Positions 20,925 through 29,875 of a stretch of DNA of 64,000 nt are shown here, in pieces. The translations under genes and the position numbers were made by a program. Location of the stretch: the NCBI RefSeq assembly GCF_029277985.1, contig NZ_CP119546.1, positions 806,001 through 870,000 of the forward strand. The letters run 5' to 3'. The notes under the pieces are model-generated. The model had not been told where the DNA came from and made no database searches. It saw nothing but the letters and a program-made list of their open reading frames with translations. The number at the start of each line of letters is the position of its first letter. Position 1 is the first letter of the stretch. Source of the DNA: Providencia stuartii (GTDB taxonomy: Bacteria > Pseudomonadota > Gammaproteobacteria > Enterobacterales > Enterobacteriaceae).

Positions 20925-22112
20925 TTATAGGCTACGTTCAAACGCTTTTTTTAGGTCTTCAATTAAATCTTGAGGATGCTCAAGGCCAACATGAATACGG
21001 AACAATGTTCCTTCATTGAAATTGACATCATATTGGCGCATACCGAGTAAATCTTCTTTTTGATATCCGAGAATCAGTGATTCATAGCCACCCCACGAAT
21101 AACCCATCTTAAAATGGTTAAGATGATTCAAAAAGCTCTCGAACTGTTCTTGAGATAAACGTGATTTTAATTGAAAAGAGAATAAGCCATTACTGCCATT
21201 AAAATCACGTACAAAAAAGGTGTGTCCAGGACAAGAAGGCAGAGCAGGATGGAAAACACGATCAACTTCTGGCTGTTGTTCTAGCCACTGAGCGATAGCG
21301 AGACCATTTGCCTCATGTTGTTTTAGCCGAGTGGCTAATGTATGTAAGCCCCGACCCGCCATATACACCGTATCAGGGTCAGCAGTTTGCCCGAGTAAAT
21401 AGGAGTTTTCACGTAAGGTATCGATACAGCGTTCATTGGCAACCGCAACACCTAACATGCCATCAGAATGGCCATTGATGTATTTAGTGGCGGATTGTAT
21501 TGAGATATCGATGCCTAACAAAAGCGGTTTCAGTAATACGCCAGCAGCCCAAGTATTATCAATCATAATAATAATATCCGATGATTTCTGGCGAACTGCG
21601 TTCACGATAGCGGGAAGATCATGGATTTCCATCGTAATAGAGCTTGGCGCTTCGAGAAAAACAATGCGTGTATTAGGGCGAATGAGTTCAGCGATATTCG
21701 CCCCGATCATAGGGTCGAAATAGTCTGTATCAACATTGAATTTAGTGAGTATCTTATCACAAAAGTTTTGTGTTGGATCATAAGCAGAACCCGTCACTAG
21801 TATGTGATCGCCTGAGGAGATAAAGGATAAGATCGCATTGTTGATCGCCGCGGCACCAGAAGGATACAACACGGCACCTGCACCACATTCTAGCTCAGTC
21901 ATAGCTTCTTGGAAGGCAAAGTGAGTTTGTGTGCCTCGACGACCATAGAAAAGCACCGATTTTGCCCTATTGCGCGTCGCGTGCTGCTTTTCTTCAAGTG
22001 TATTGAAGATGACGGAGGAAGTACGCTGAATAATAGGGTTAACCCCTTTTTGCGTATAAGTCGGATTTCTGCCTAGATGCACGAGTTGTGTTTCAGGTCT
22101 AATCTTTGCCAT
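20925..22112 (-). CDS. metC: Cystathionine beta-lyase
   Basis: A PLP enzyme of the Cys/Met metabolism family, 395 residues, cleaving cystathionine to homocysteine, pyruvate and ammonia in methionine synthesis. The PLP lysine is in SIQSATKYINGHSDGMLG, the Asp/Trp region in IMIDNTWAAGVLLKP, and the phosphate site in LYPSGAAAINNAIL. It faces exbB divergently, the classic metC/exbBD order. It is distinct from the second family member at 45607. Confidence 0.96.
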   Translation of the reverse strand: MAKIRPETQLVHLGRNPTYTQKGVNPIIQRTSSVIFNTLEEKQHATRNRAKSVLFYGRRGTQTHFAFQEAMTELECGAGAVLYPSGAAAINNAILSFISSGDHILVTGSAYDPTQNFCDKILTKFNVDTDYFDPMIGANIAELIRPNTRIVFLEAPSSITMEIHDLPAIVNAVRQKSSDIIIMIDNTWAAGVLLKPLLLGIDISIQSATKYINGHSDGMLGVAVANERCIDTLRENSYLLGQTADPDTVYMAGRGLHTLATRLKQHEANGLAIAQWLEQQPEVDRVFHPALPSCPGHTFFVRDFNGSNGLFSFQLKSRLSQEQFESFLNHLNHFKMGYSWGGYESLILGYQKEDLLGMRQYDVNFNEGTLFRIHVGLEHPQDLIEDLKKAFERSL

Positions 22113-22183
22113 ATTGAGTCCTTTAACTTGTACTGAGCGATAGGAAACTAAAAAGATTCATTGAACTTAAATGATTTTGTTGA

Positions 22184-22207
22184 AGATGTACAAGCGTAAA
22201 GACTGAA
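22184..22207. promoter_or_regulatory. Possible degenerate MetJ boxes before metC
   Basis: Three consecutive 8-mers, AGATGTAC, AAGCGTAA and AGACTGAA, weakly resemble repeated AGACGTCT met boxes (four to five of eight bases each), 70-95 bp upstream of the metC start. Tandem 8-bp phasing is expected for MetJ, but the match is poor. Confidence 0.3.
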
Positions 22208-22298
22208 TCGGATTTTTTTTCATGTCAGTGCGTAATAGTCTTGTTCTTATTAAGGGCTTTTTTGTGAAAGGACAAAGAATACGAAAAAAATATTGAAT

Positions 22299-22317
22299 AG
22301 TAATGATAATTACTATC
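22299..22317 (+). promoter_or_regulatory. Fur box upstream of exbBD
   Basis: AGTAATGATAATTACTATC matches 15 of 19 positions of the GATAATGATAATCATTATC Fur consensus. It is ~155 bp before exbB, so iron repression of exbBD is expected. Confidence 0.8.
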
Positions 22318-22472
22318 AATTCGCGCTGTGTTTGATATTATCTGCACCGTCTTTTGAAAAAAGAGAACAATTGGGCGAGTGAATTTCGCTTTTATAGGTT
22401 AGTCGGTGAGCGTGAAATCATCGGCACGAATTTATTAATAGAACACAGAAAAAGAGAGTATAAGGCCAACTG

Positions 22473-23408
22473 ATGCGTAAACTAACAGCTTCTATTCTAT
22501 TGGCGATAGGCCTGATGGGAACAGCAAGTGCTGAAACCACACCAGCAACAACCCCAACGTCTGCCCAAACGACACCAGCCGCTGCGGCGCCTGCGACAAC
22601 GAATCCATCGTCTTCAACGCCAGCAAATAATGCACCGGAAACACAAAATCCAGCTACGGCAGAAAATACAACAACACCGACCGTGAGTGAAAGTGTTGAA
22701 ATTACTACGGATAACCAAGGTGGTTTTGATAAAGACTTATCAGTTTGGGGAATGTACCAAAACGCCGATAATGTTGTGAAAACCGTTATGATTGGTTTGG
22801 TATTAGCGTCAGTTATCACATGGGCGTTATTCTTTTCCAAAGGAATAGAACTGCTGGCGGCACGTCGTCGTTTAAAAGCTGAAGTAAAACAGTTAAGAGA
22901 AGTGAAATCTTTAGATGAAGCAATGAGTGTTGCTAAAGACTTTAAGTCGAACAGCGTAACACTTTTCCTGCTTAAGCAAGCGGTTCTAGAAAGAACATTG
23001 TCAGCTCAAAGCACGGATCTCGCTGGAATTAAGGAGCGCACAGGGTTCCGCCTTGAGCGTTCTATTGCGGCGGTTAGCCGCCATATGGGACGCGGGAATG
23101 GTTATTTAGCAACAATAGGGGCCATCTCACCCTTTGTTGGACTGTTTGGTACTGTTTGGGGGATCATGAACAGCTTCATTGGTATCGCTCACTCACAAAC
23201 TACTAACCTCGCTGTTGTTGCTCCAGGGATTGCAGAAGCACTATTAGCGACAGCAATCGGTTTGATCGCCGCAATTCCAGCGGTTGTTATTTATAACATT
23301 TTCGCCAGAATGATTAATAACTACCGTGGCCAAGTTGGTGATGTAGCTGCCCAAGCTGCTCTACTCTTAGGCCGCGATCTGGATCTGGCAAATAGCAAAG
23401 CAAGGTAA
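22473..23408 (+). CDS. exbB: TonB-system energiser ExbB with long N-terminal extension
   Basis: An inner-membrane proton-channel subunit that, with ExbD and TonB, energises outer-membrane iron and B12 receptors. Residues ~84-311 match E. coli ExbB (DLSVWGMYQNADNVVKTVMIG, RGNGYLATIGAISPFVGLFGTVWGIMNSF, AEALLATAIGL). The first ~83 residues are extra: a signal-peptide-like segment (ASILLAIGLMGTASA) and a Thr/Pro/Ala-rich stretch. The predicted mature N terminus is therefore a longer periplasmic tail than E. coli ExbB (244 residues total). exbD follows five bases later. Confidence 0.95.
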   Translation: MRKLTASILLAIGLMGTASAETTPATTPTSAQTTPAAAAPATTNPSSSTPANNAPETQNPATAENTTTPTVSESVEITTDNQGGFDKDLSVWGMYQNADNVVKTVMIGLVLASVITWALFFSKGIELLAARRRLKAEVKQLREVKSLDEAMSVAKDFKSNSVTLFLLKQAVLERTLSAQSTDLAGIKERTGFRLERSIAAVSRHMGRGNGYLATIGAISPFVGLFGTVWGIMNSFIGIAHSQTTNLAVVAPGIAEALLATAIGLIAAIPAVVIYNIFARMINNYRGQVGDVAAQAALLLGRDLDLANSKAR

Positions 23409-23413
23409 CGATT

Positions 23414-23839
23414 ATGGCAATGCGTTTAGGTGACGAACAAGACGATAGTGGTGAAATGCACGAGATTAACGTAACACCATTTATTGATGTTATGTTAGTC
23501 CTGCTGATTATCTTCATGGTTGCTGCACCACTAGCAACAGTAGATATCAAAGTTGACTTGCCTGCTTCGACAGCGAAACCGCAACCGCGCCCAGAGAAAC
23601 CGGTATTCCTCACGGTAAAAGCGGATAGCCAACTATTTATTGGTGACCAAGCTGTTAGCAAAGAGCAGTTAGCATCATCACTTGATATCGCAACGAATGC
23701 GAATAAAGAAACCACGATCTTCTTCCAAGCGGATAAAAGTGTTGATTATGAAACGATGATGGATGTGATGAATGCATTACGTCAGTCAGGGTATCTGAAA
23801 ATTGGTTTAGTTGGGATGGAAGCCGCATCTCCTAAATAA
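23414..23839 (+). CDS. exbD: TonB-system energiser ExbD
   Basis: 141 residues with one N-terminal membrane helix holding the essential Asp (NVTPFIDVMLVLLIIFMVAAP) and a periplasmic C-terminal domain, the ExbD/TolR layout. It forms the ExbB5D2 motor. Start ATG 23414 is five bases after exbB, giving a Fur-controlled operon. tonB itself is not in the window. A repeat element with a terminator-like hairpin follows. Confidence 0.97.
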   Translation: MAMRLGDEQDDSGEMHEINVTPFIDVMLVLLIIFMVAAPLATVDIKVDLPASTAKPQPRPEKPVFLTVKADSQLFIGDQAVSKEQLASSLDIATNANKETTIFFQADKSVDYETMMDVMNALRQSGYLKIGLVGMEAASPK

Positions 23840-23878
23840 TCAATGAGTAGGCATCCTTCAAAATGCAATGAACTGAGA

Positions 23879-24015
23879 TTGCTAACAAAGCGGGAAAACG
23901 TGATTTTCCCGCTTTGTGCTATCAAGCGAACACCATAAACTGATTTTCATTATGCGTAATGGTCATTTTTGACGTGCTGCTTGCATCTGACAGGGTTATT
24001 AACCCGCTGGCAGCG
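23879..24015 (+). repeat. Divergent copy (A) of the ~140-bp intergenic repeat
   Basis: It begins TTGCTAACAAAGCGGG and contains the hairpin ACAAAGCGGG / CCCGCTTTGT followed by GTGCTATCA-GCGAA, an AAACTGATTTTC-like block, and a distal GTGCTGC ... GGCAGC stem. These are the same blocks in the same order as copies at 54232 and 57472, with several differences. It sits just after exbD and is not bracketed by duplicated terminator hairpins as the other two copies are. Confidence 0.65.
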
Positions 24016-24181
24016 CTATCAGTATGATGTTTTTATCATATCAGCTATCACATGACGGTTAAGCTTAAAGCTCACAACGAGTCCTTATCCAACATCACGA
24101 TACTCACCCACCGCTTTTTATCTTAGCAACTACCAACCCTATTTACCTACCGTATAAGAAATAAGGTGAAGGAGGAATGGT

Positions 24182-24210
24182 AATAAGGCTCTGTTAGAGC
24201 CTTATTTATA
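24182..24210. terminator. Bidirectional terminator between exbD and the hydrolase gene
   Basis: AATAAGGCTC (24182-24191), loop TGTTA, GAGCCTTATT (24197-24206), a perfect 10-bp stem with A/T flanks on both sides. Confidence 0.85.
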
Positions 24211-24220
24211 CACTGGATAG

Positions 24221-25111
24221 TTAATTCGTTGCCTCATGTAAATGAGCAATAATGAGATCCGCAATTTTTGGATTGAGTAGAGGGGGCGTTTCATGACCCA
24301 TACCCTCAATAATGACTAGTTTTGCATTAGCAATATTATTAGCAATATCTTGGCCAGCAGCTAACGGAAATAGCGGATCAATAGAGCCATGAATAACTAA
24401 AGTTGGTGTGTCAATGTGCTGAATATAAGGTCGCAGATCGCCAGTTACAGCAACTGCGACAATTTGGCGTTTAGTGCCTTCAGGTGAATAGTTGCGTTTC
24501 AGAGCCTGTAGCAAATAGTCACGGTAATAGTTTTCATCGAATGGGCAGATCGAGGAACTGACCCGCTGGAAAAATGCCAGTTGCCCAGATAAATAAGCGT
24601 CTAAATTTTCTTGAGGGTTGGCACTTGGGCTAATGAGCATCTGCATGACATCAGGCTCACTTTGTGGGAGTTCTGGGTTACCTGTTGATGACATAATTGC
24701 GCAGAGGGATAATGTACGTTCAGGGTATTTAGCTGCAACCAGTTGCGCGATCATTCCTCCCATTGAGCGTCCAATAATATGCGCTTTATTAATAGATAAC
24801 TTATTGAGTAATTGGACAATATCCTCAGCCATATCTAGCAAAGTATAAGGAATAGCAAATTGTTCCTTATTTTGCATTTTTTCAATGAGTGCGCCGAGAT
24901 TAATAGAGGGAAAGTTATCCAAATGGGGGGATAAACCGGCATCTCGATTATCAATACGCAAGATATAAAAACCCGCATCGGCAACTTGCTGGCAAAAGTC
25001 ATCCGTCCAGCTAATATTATGCCCCCCTAAACCAGGAATTAGTACGACAGCAGGGTTTTTGGGAATGCCAAATGAATCATAAAAAAGTACTGTTTCAGCG
25101 TTTGTTATCAT
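24221..25111 (-). CDS. Alpha/beta-hydrolase
   Basis: The fold is clear from VVLIPGLGGHNISW (oxyanion region), nucleophile elbow IIGRSMGGMIAQLVA (GxSxG), an acid in TLVIHGSIDPLFPL, and the catalytic His in IEGMGHETPP. Such enzymes are esterases, lipases or C-C hydrolases; the substrate cannot be assigned. I take ATG 25111 (296 residues) because GGAAAT precedes it. An in-frame ATG at 25159 adds sixteen basic residues not expected in the family. It is monocistronic. Confidence 0.82.
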   Translation of the reverse strand: MITNAETVLFYDSFGIPKNPAVVLIPGLGGHNISWTDDFCQQVADAGFYILRIDNRDAGLSPHLDNFPSINLGALIEKMQNKEQFAIPYTLLDMAEDIVQLLNKLSINKAHIIGRSMGGMIAQLVAAKYPERTLSLCAIMSSTGNPELPQSEPDVMQMLISPSANPQENLDAYLSGQLAFFQRVSSSICPFDENYYRDYLLQALKRNYSPEGTKRQIVAVAVTGDLRPYIQHIDTPTLVIHGSIDPLFPLAAGQDIANNIANAKLVIIEGMGHETPPLLNPKIADLIIAHLHEATN

Positions 25112-25252
25112 TTTATTTCCAATTTTGTGAATTTTGTACTGCTTATGCCGTAATTTCACTGAAAATACTAGCCATAATAATGAGTAAAGATTATCAAGAA
25201 TTAAAGGTAAACTCTATCGTAGTCATCTTTTAAATCAGGATAATATTTTTAG

Positions 25253-25515
25253 TTAATGGCCTTTTTGACGATGTGAGTTAGTAATATCAAAAGGACGCTG
25301 ACGAATAACAATGCAGAAACAATAAGATTTGTATCTAAGCTATTTAATAGAACAACGACACCGCCTAAAGCAGAACCTAGTGCAATACCCGCATTAAAAA
25401 ATGAAATGTATAAGGAACCTGTAATTTCGATAGGGTGAAACTATGCACTATCATCCATGTCATTAAGGTGGCGGAAACACCACCATAAGCAACACCCCAT
25501 ATGATCACTGTTGCT
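25253..25515 (-). pseudogene. 3' remnant of an MFS transporter, frameshifted
   Basis: Conceptual minus-strand translation gives IIWGVAYGGVSATLMTWM in one frame and, after a frameshift near 25435, EITGSLYISFFNAGIALG... running to a TAA at 25253. These are the last ~85 residues of an arabinose-efflux/YdhP-like MFS permease (12-helix drug/H+ antiporter type). The first ~300 residues are absent. It lies back to back with a LysR remnant, the usual partner of such permeases, and both lack their 5' parts. Confidence 0.75.
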
Positions 25516-25524
25516 CCTCCAGAC

Positions 25525-26146
25525 TTAAAATATTATACGAAATTGCAAATATATTGGGTCAAGGGCAGCAGCGACCAAAAGGGTTACTAAGGTCGACAGT
25601 ACCTGTTGCATTCGGAAAACGTTTTATGATGCCAATAGTGCGATGTTATTTAGAACGATGGGCAGAAGTGGAGGTCGATATCGATTTTAATGATGACAAT
25701 CGTTTAGTTAGAAAAGTACTCGCTCCGCATCGTCTGATAACTTGTGCTAAACCTCATTACATACAAGAACATGGTATGCCAGAGGACTTACAACCACTAA
25801 ATACCATAACTGACTAATTTTTCGACATAAGGGATATAACGTTCCATGGCAATTTAAAATTAATTCAAATTTACAATCATATATGCCTAAAGGGCGTTTG
25901 GTTTTAAATGATACTGAGGCCATTTTATCTGCCTGGATTGAGGGACAGGGTATTTGCCAACTAGGGGCTTTTCTTGCCAGTGAGGAGATTAAAAAAGGGC
26001 GTTTGCTTCCTGCTCTAAACGAATTTTGCAAACCTGAATCCCCTATTTGTGCGTTATACCCCACAAAGCGCTATCTGCCTCCCAAAGTTAGCCAGTTCTT
26101 ATCATTATTTGACGAGTATTGGCAAGGTAGAGCGATTTGGGAGTGA
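25525..26146 (+). pseudogene. Remnant of a LysR-type regulator, truncated and frameshifted
   Basis: Two open pieces (25554-25817 and 25883-26146) join into one LysR co-inducer domain: RPKGLLRSTVPVAFGKRFMMP..., LAPHRLITCAKPHYIQEHGMP, then a frameshift near 25810, then PWQFKINSNLQSYMPKGRLVLNDTEA and AWIEGQGICQLGAFLASE. The winged helix is missing at the 5' end. About 20-25 residues normally following IDFND (the YVDLVEEG-type block) are also deleted in frame. It was probably the regulator of the adjacent MFS gene and is not functional. Confidence 0.78.
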
Positions 26147-26975
26147 TAGAGGAGCAAAAAACTAAGCTATTTTTTCTGTTAACACGCATAACGTATTGCG
26201 AGTAACGATTAGTTTTTTGAATTAATACTCCAGCTTTATAACAAGTTAAATATTGAGATGAGTGTCTTTTTTTGTGTATTAAATCTCATTTTTTGGTTCG
26301 ATTTTTCACTAAGTGATTATTAAAAATAAACTATATCTTTATTATGAGGTTATTTAGCTTTGTTTAAATTTAAGTGATAACACTTAAGTTTTTATTATTG
26401 GCTGATTATTAGTCTTTATGGCAATATTGTAACCTTATGTTTTTTATGACTAAAAAAAATCTACTCTTATTGTTTTTGATATTCACTATATTTATCCATG
26501 ACAAGTGTTATCAAGTAGAATAAGTAATAAAATAAATTAGATTAATATTTGTGCACATGATGATATATGGATAAATAAATCTAACAATTAAATTTAAAAC
26601 TATTATCTATATAAGAAGAGTTAATTGAATAATTAGCTTTGTAACATTTTCAAGAAATGGATAATTATGTAAATTATTTTTAAAAATATATATTTATTTT
26701 TTTATTTTGAAATTGATTTATATAACCTATTGATTTAAGTATAAAAAATATGACTCCCACAAAATTTAAGTTAAATGAAAAAAACACTTGCGCAACAATT
26801 ATGTTGGGTTATAATGCCTTCAATAACATTTAGAAATACTTTTAAACACTTTTCATGATTCAATTTTTTTATTTCTATTCGCCAAACTAGGGAAAAATAA
26901 AATAAGATTGATATCTTGAGTTTATAAAAATGATTTATATAGCACTATTTTTTGACTTATCAATGAATCGTTTTT
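26147..26975. other. AT-rich gene-free region
   Basis: Strongly AT-rich DNA without a credible open frame, ribosome site or recognisable protein fragment on either strand. It may be decayed sequence left with the MFS/LysR remnants or an H-NS-type silenced region. Confidence 0.5.
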
Positions 26976-26987
26976 TTAAGTAGATAA

Positions 26988-27133
26988 ATGTTATTACTGA
27001 GGTCAAATGGGCTGACTTCAGACTACGCATAGCATGCAACGCCGGTAACACGGCAATTTCATATTATACTCCTCTATTATAGATAAAATAAGACTACACA
27101 TTCCTGCGTTATCTCTGATAACGCTTTTTTTTT
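26988..27133 (+). ncRNA. Candidate small RNA ending in a strong terminator
   Basis: A plus-strand terminator GCGTTATC-TCT-GATAACGC (27106-27124) followed by nine T has no gene upstream. Before it lie two further stems: CTGAGGTCA/TGACTTCAG near 26998-27023 and GCCG-GTAACA-CGGC near 27041-27055. A possible promoter (TTGACT at 26952, weak -10) precedes. This layout suits a ~140-nt sRNA, but I recognise no known family. Confidence 0.3.
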
Positions 27134-27485
27134 CTTAAAATACACATATAAAACAACAGGGTAGCTATTATTAATCTGTTGTCTGCTATATTGATGACTC
27201 ACTGAAGGCGATGGCATCGGCGTGTCCATGAAGCGGTATGTCACTTGTTGAAAAGCGGTTTCAAGTCGCAAAAATCGAACGCGTGCAGGCCTATAAGTAG
27301 TGCAAATTATTTGTAACATATCACTTCACGAATTCAATTATCGGAGTATGATGTGATCCATATCTGCTGTGGGGACGAGGCGTTATTTTCTTACTGCTGC
27401 TGGCGTAGCTTTAAGGGATAGTGTGCATACAATACAACAGCGGAATTCTCTGCCAGGTACTGGCGCGAATGATTTGGAAGTTAAA

Positions 27486-28700
27486 ATGACTTGGTCTGAG
27501 TTTAAATCTCACTATCTCATCCGTTTTTGGAAACCTCTACCGGCAGTTATTGCTGCGGGTATCTTATCGACATACTACTTTGGATTAACAGGAACATTTT
27601 GGGCCGTCACAGGTGAATTTACCCGTTGGGGTGGACATATTCTACAGTTATTTGGGGCCGAACCTGAAAACTGGGGATATTTTAAAGTGATCGGTTTATC
27701 GGGTAGCCCATTAGAGAGAATCGATGGCGTTATGATTATCGGGATGTTTGCTGGTTGTTTTGCAGCAGCATTATGGGCAAATAACGTTAAATTACGTATG
27801 CCACAACATCGTATTCGTATTTTTCAAGCGATTATTGGTGGCATCATTGCTGGTTTTGGGGCACGTTTAGCAATGGGATGTAATTTAGCCGCATTCTTTA
27901 CAGGCATTCCCCAGTTCTCGCTGCATGCATGGTATTTTGCCATTGCAACGGCGGCAGGATCTTACTTTGGTGCGAAATTCACTTTAATGCCAATGTTTAG
28001 GATCCCAATTAATCTGAAAAAAGTATCGGCTGCTTCACCACTCACTCAGCGAGCAGATGTTGCCAAAAAACGCTTTAAGTTAGGCATGATAATCTTTTCC
28101 TTAGCGATCGCATGGGGCTTCTATACCTTATGGGATTCTCCTGTATTAGGCATTGCTATCTTATGCGGTATCGGTTTTGGTTTGCTGATTGAACGAGCTC
28201 AAATTTGTTTTACTTCCGCTTTTCGTGATTTATGGATCACTGGAAGAACCCATATGGCAAAGGCGATCATTATAGGTATGGCCGTAAGTGCAATAGGTAT
28301 TTTTAGCTATGTACAATTAGGTGCAACGCCAAAAATTTTATGGGCAGGACCTAACGCCGTCATCGGTGGGTTATTATTTGGATTCGGTATCGTGCTAGCA
28401 GGAGGGTGTGAAACGGGATGGATGTATCGTGCCGTTGAAGGACAAGTTCACTATTGGTGGGTCGGTTTTGGCAACATAATCGGAGCCACGATCCTTGCCT
28501 ACTATTGGGATGATTTAGGCCCTTGGTTGGCAACCGACTTTGATAAAGTGAACCTATTGGAAACCTTCGGCCCACAAGGTGGGTTAGCGGTGACTTATTT
28601 ATTATTAGCAATAGCGTTTATCTTAATGCTGGTGTGGGAAAAGTACTTTTTCCGTAAGCGCGGGCAAAAACAGGTTGCAGCATCAGCGGAGGTTGTATGA
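27486..28700 (+). CDS. yedE: YeeE/YedE-family sulfur/selenium transporter YedE
   Basis: A polytopic protein of 404 residues, very close to E. coli YedE as recalled (AGILSTYYFGLTGTFWAVTGEFTRWGG; LAMGCNLAAFFTGIPQFSLHAW; GIVLAGGCETGWMYRA). The conserved Cys in GCN, IERAQICF and GGCETGW mark the thiosulfate/selenium-type YeeE/YedE fold. Start ATG 27486 follows GGAAG and fits the E. coli start. A stop-free 39-codon extension from GTG 27369 has no ribosome site and no family support. The 3' end overlaps yedF by four bases. Confidence 0.93.
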   Translation: MTWSEFKSHYLIRFWKPLPAVIAAGILSTYYFGLTGTFWAVTGEFTRWGGHILQLFGAEPENWGYFKVIGLSGSPLERIDGVMIIGMFAGCFAAALWANNVKLRMPQHRIRIFQAIIGGIIAGFGARLAMGCNLAAFFTGIPQFSLHAWYFAIATAAGSYFGAKFTLMPMFRIPINLKKVSAASPLTQRADVAKKRFKLGMIIFSLAIAWGFYTLWDSPVLGIAILCGIGFGLLIERAQICFTSAFRDLWITGRTHMAKAIIIGMAVSAIGIFSYVQLGATPKILWAGPNAVIGGLLFGFGIVLAGGCETGWMYRAVEGQVHYWWVGFGNIIGATILAYYWDDLGPWLATDFDKVNLLETFGPQGGLAVTYLLLAIAFILMLVWEKYFFRKRGQKQVAASAEVV

Positions 28701-28936
28701 GCCATAAAGAAATCATTCCAGATTATCGATTAGATATGGTGGGAGAACCTTGTCCCTACCCAGCTGTCGCGACGTTAGAAGCCATGCCATCGCTAAAAAA
28801 AGGGGAAATATTGGAAGTGGTCAGCGATTGCCCACAATCCATCAATAATATTCCTTTAGATGCGAAAAATTATGGTTATACCGTGCTGGACATACAACAG
28901 GATGGACCGACTATTCGCTATTTAATCCAAAAATAG
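28697..28936 (+). CDS. yedF: TusA-like sulfurtransferase YedF
   Basis: 79 residues of the TusA/SirA fold with the catalytic Cys in VGEPCPYPAVATLEAM; almost identical to E. coli YedF. TusA-family proteins carry persulfide or selenium. Pairing with YedE suggests it accepts the sulfur or selenium species that YedE imports. The ATGA overlap with yedE shows translational coupling. Confidence 0.96.
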   Translation: MSHKEIIPDYRLDMVGEPCPYPAVATLEAMPSLKKGEILEVVSDCPQSINNIPLDAKNYGYTVLDIQQDGPTIRYLIQK

Positions 28937-28940
28937 CCAT

Positions 28941-29046
28941 ACTTCAAGTTGCAGCGTTGTAGGTTGCTTTGTGACCCTAGCCATCTATTTATAGGTGTGA
29001 CTAGGGTTACCACGGGTAGGCGGCCTTGCTGCAACGCGAATTATTG
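28941..29046. repeat. MITE-like element with terminal inverted repeats after yedF
   Basis: ACTTCAAGTTGCAGC at the left and the inverse of GCTGCAACGCGAATTA at the right match at 11 of 13 core positions. Inside is a second stem, GTGACCCTAG ... CTAGGGTTAC. The TTCAAGTTGCAGC terminus resembles short palindromic intergenic repeats common in Enterobacterales. No other copy was found in this window. Confidence 0.5.
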
Positions 29047-29132
29047 AGACCTCGCACTGCTGACTTCAGTTTTTGACTCCCTCACACTGAGATTATAAGT
29101 ATTCTGAGTTAGGTTATTCATCGCGCATTCGC

Positions 29133-29648
29133 TTATGACAACTCTTCCTGCCAGCTAGTTAAATCAAGCACTAATTCACACTCATCATCGACATAATCCC
29201 CCGTCGGGATAAAGCCAAGTTTCTTATAGAATTCAAATGGGCTTTCTTCACCTTCACCACAACTATTATAAAGTCGTGGATAGCCTTTCTTTTTTAAATA
29301 GCGGATCACTTGGATTAAGGCTTCACGACCAAATCCAAGTTTTTGATAAGGTTCAGCTATCATAAAACGCCATAGCATAATTCCATCATATTCAAGCTCA
29401 TCATCGTCTAACCCTGAATGCAACATAATAAAACCCACAGGGACATCATCAGCATAAATGCCGCGATACCACGCACAGTCTGAAAACTGAGCTTCAACAA
29501 TGGAGTAGGCATTATCTGCCACCATGCTGCGTTGCGCTTCACTCAGTGTATGGCTGAGCAGGCAAATTTCAGAAAAATTATCTGCCGTTATTTTTTGCAG
29601 TGTGACAAGTGAATGTTCATCCACTTCCGGTTCGATGTGCTCTTTCAT
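29133..29648 (-). CDS. GNAT-family N-acetyltransferase
   Basis: 171 residues with an acetyl-CoA binding motif A in LWRFMIAEPYQKLGFGREALIQVI (Q-x-x-GFG-x-x form) and motif B FEFYKKLGFIPTGDYVDDECELVLDL. The sequence is closest in style to PaiA/Blt-like diamine or spermidine acetyltransferases, but substrate assignment is uncertain. It is monocistronic and the N terminus is acidic (KEHIEPEVDEH). Confidence 0.85.
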   Translation of the reverse strand: MKEHIEPEVDEHSLVTLQKITADNFSEICLLSHTLSEAQRSMVADNAYSIVEAQFSDCAWYRGIYADDVPVGFIMLHSGLDDDELEYDGIMLWRFMIAEPYQKLGFGREALIQVIRYLKKKGYPRLYNSCGEGEESPFEFYKKLGFIPTGDYVDDECELVLDLTSWQEELS

Positions 29649-29875
29649 AGCAATTCCTGCGATTGATGTTTAACCTTATTCAATAGCTTGCATTATTTGT
29701 TTAATTATTTTTTTTTAACAAATAAAAATGTCAGCTATTTTGTTATCAAGATGTAATTCAATTCACCAGAGATTCGGTAGGCAGTCAATGACTTAATGAT
29801 GGCAATGTTAGCGAGGTCTAAAAAGTGATGGCAACACAGTGTGATATGTGATGCCATCAGTTGATATGGCGTCGA

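Noticed and set aside
27077..27319. 80-codon minus-strand frame upstream of yedE
   Set aside because: Crosses the plus-strand terminator, low-complexity translation, no ribosome site.
27369..27485. In-frame 39-codon N-terminal extension of yedE
   Set aside because: GTG without a Shine-Dalgarno; E. coli YedE begins at the ATG equivalent to 27486.
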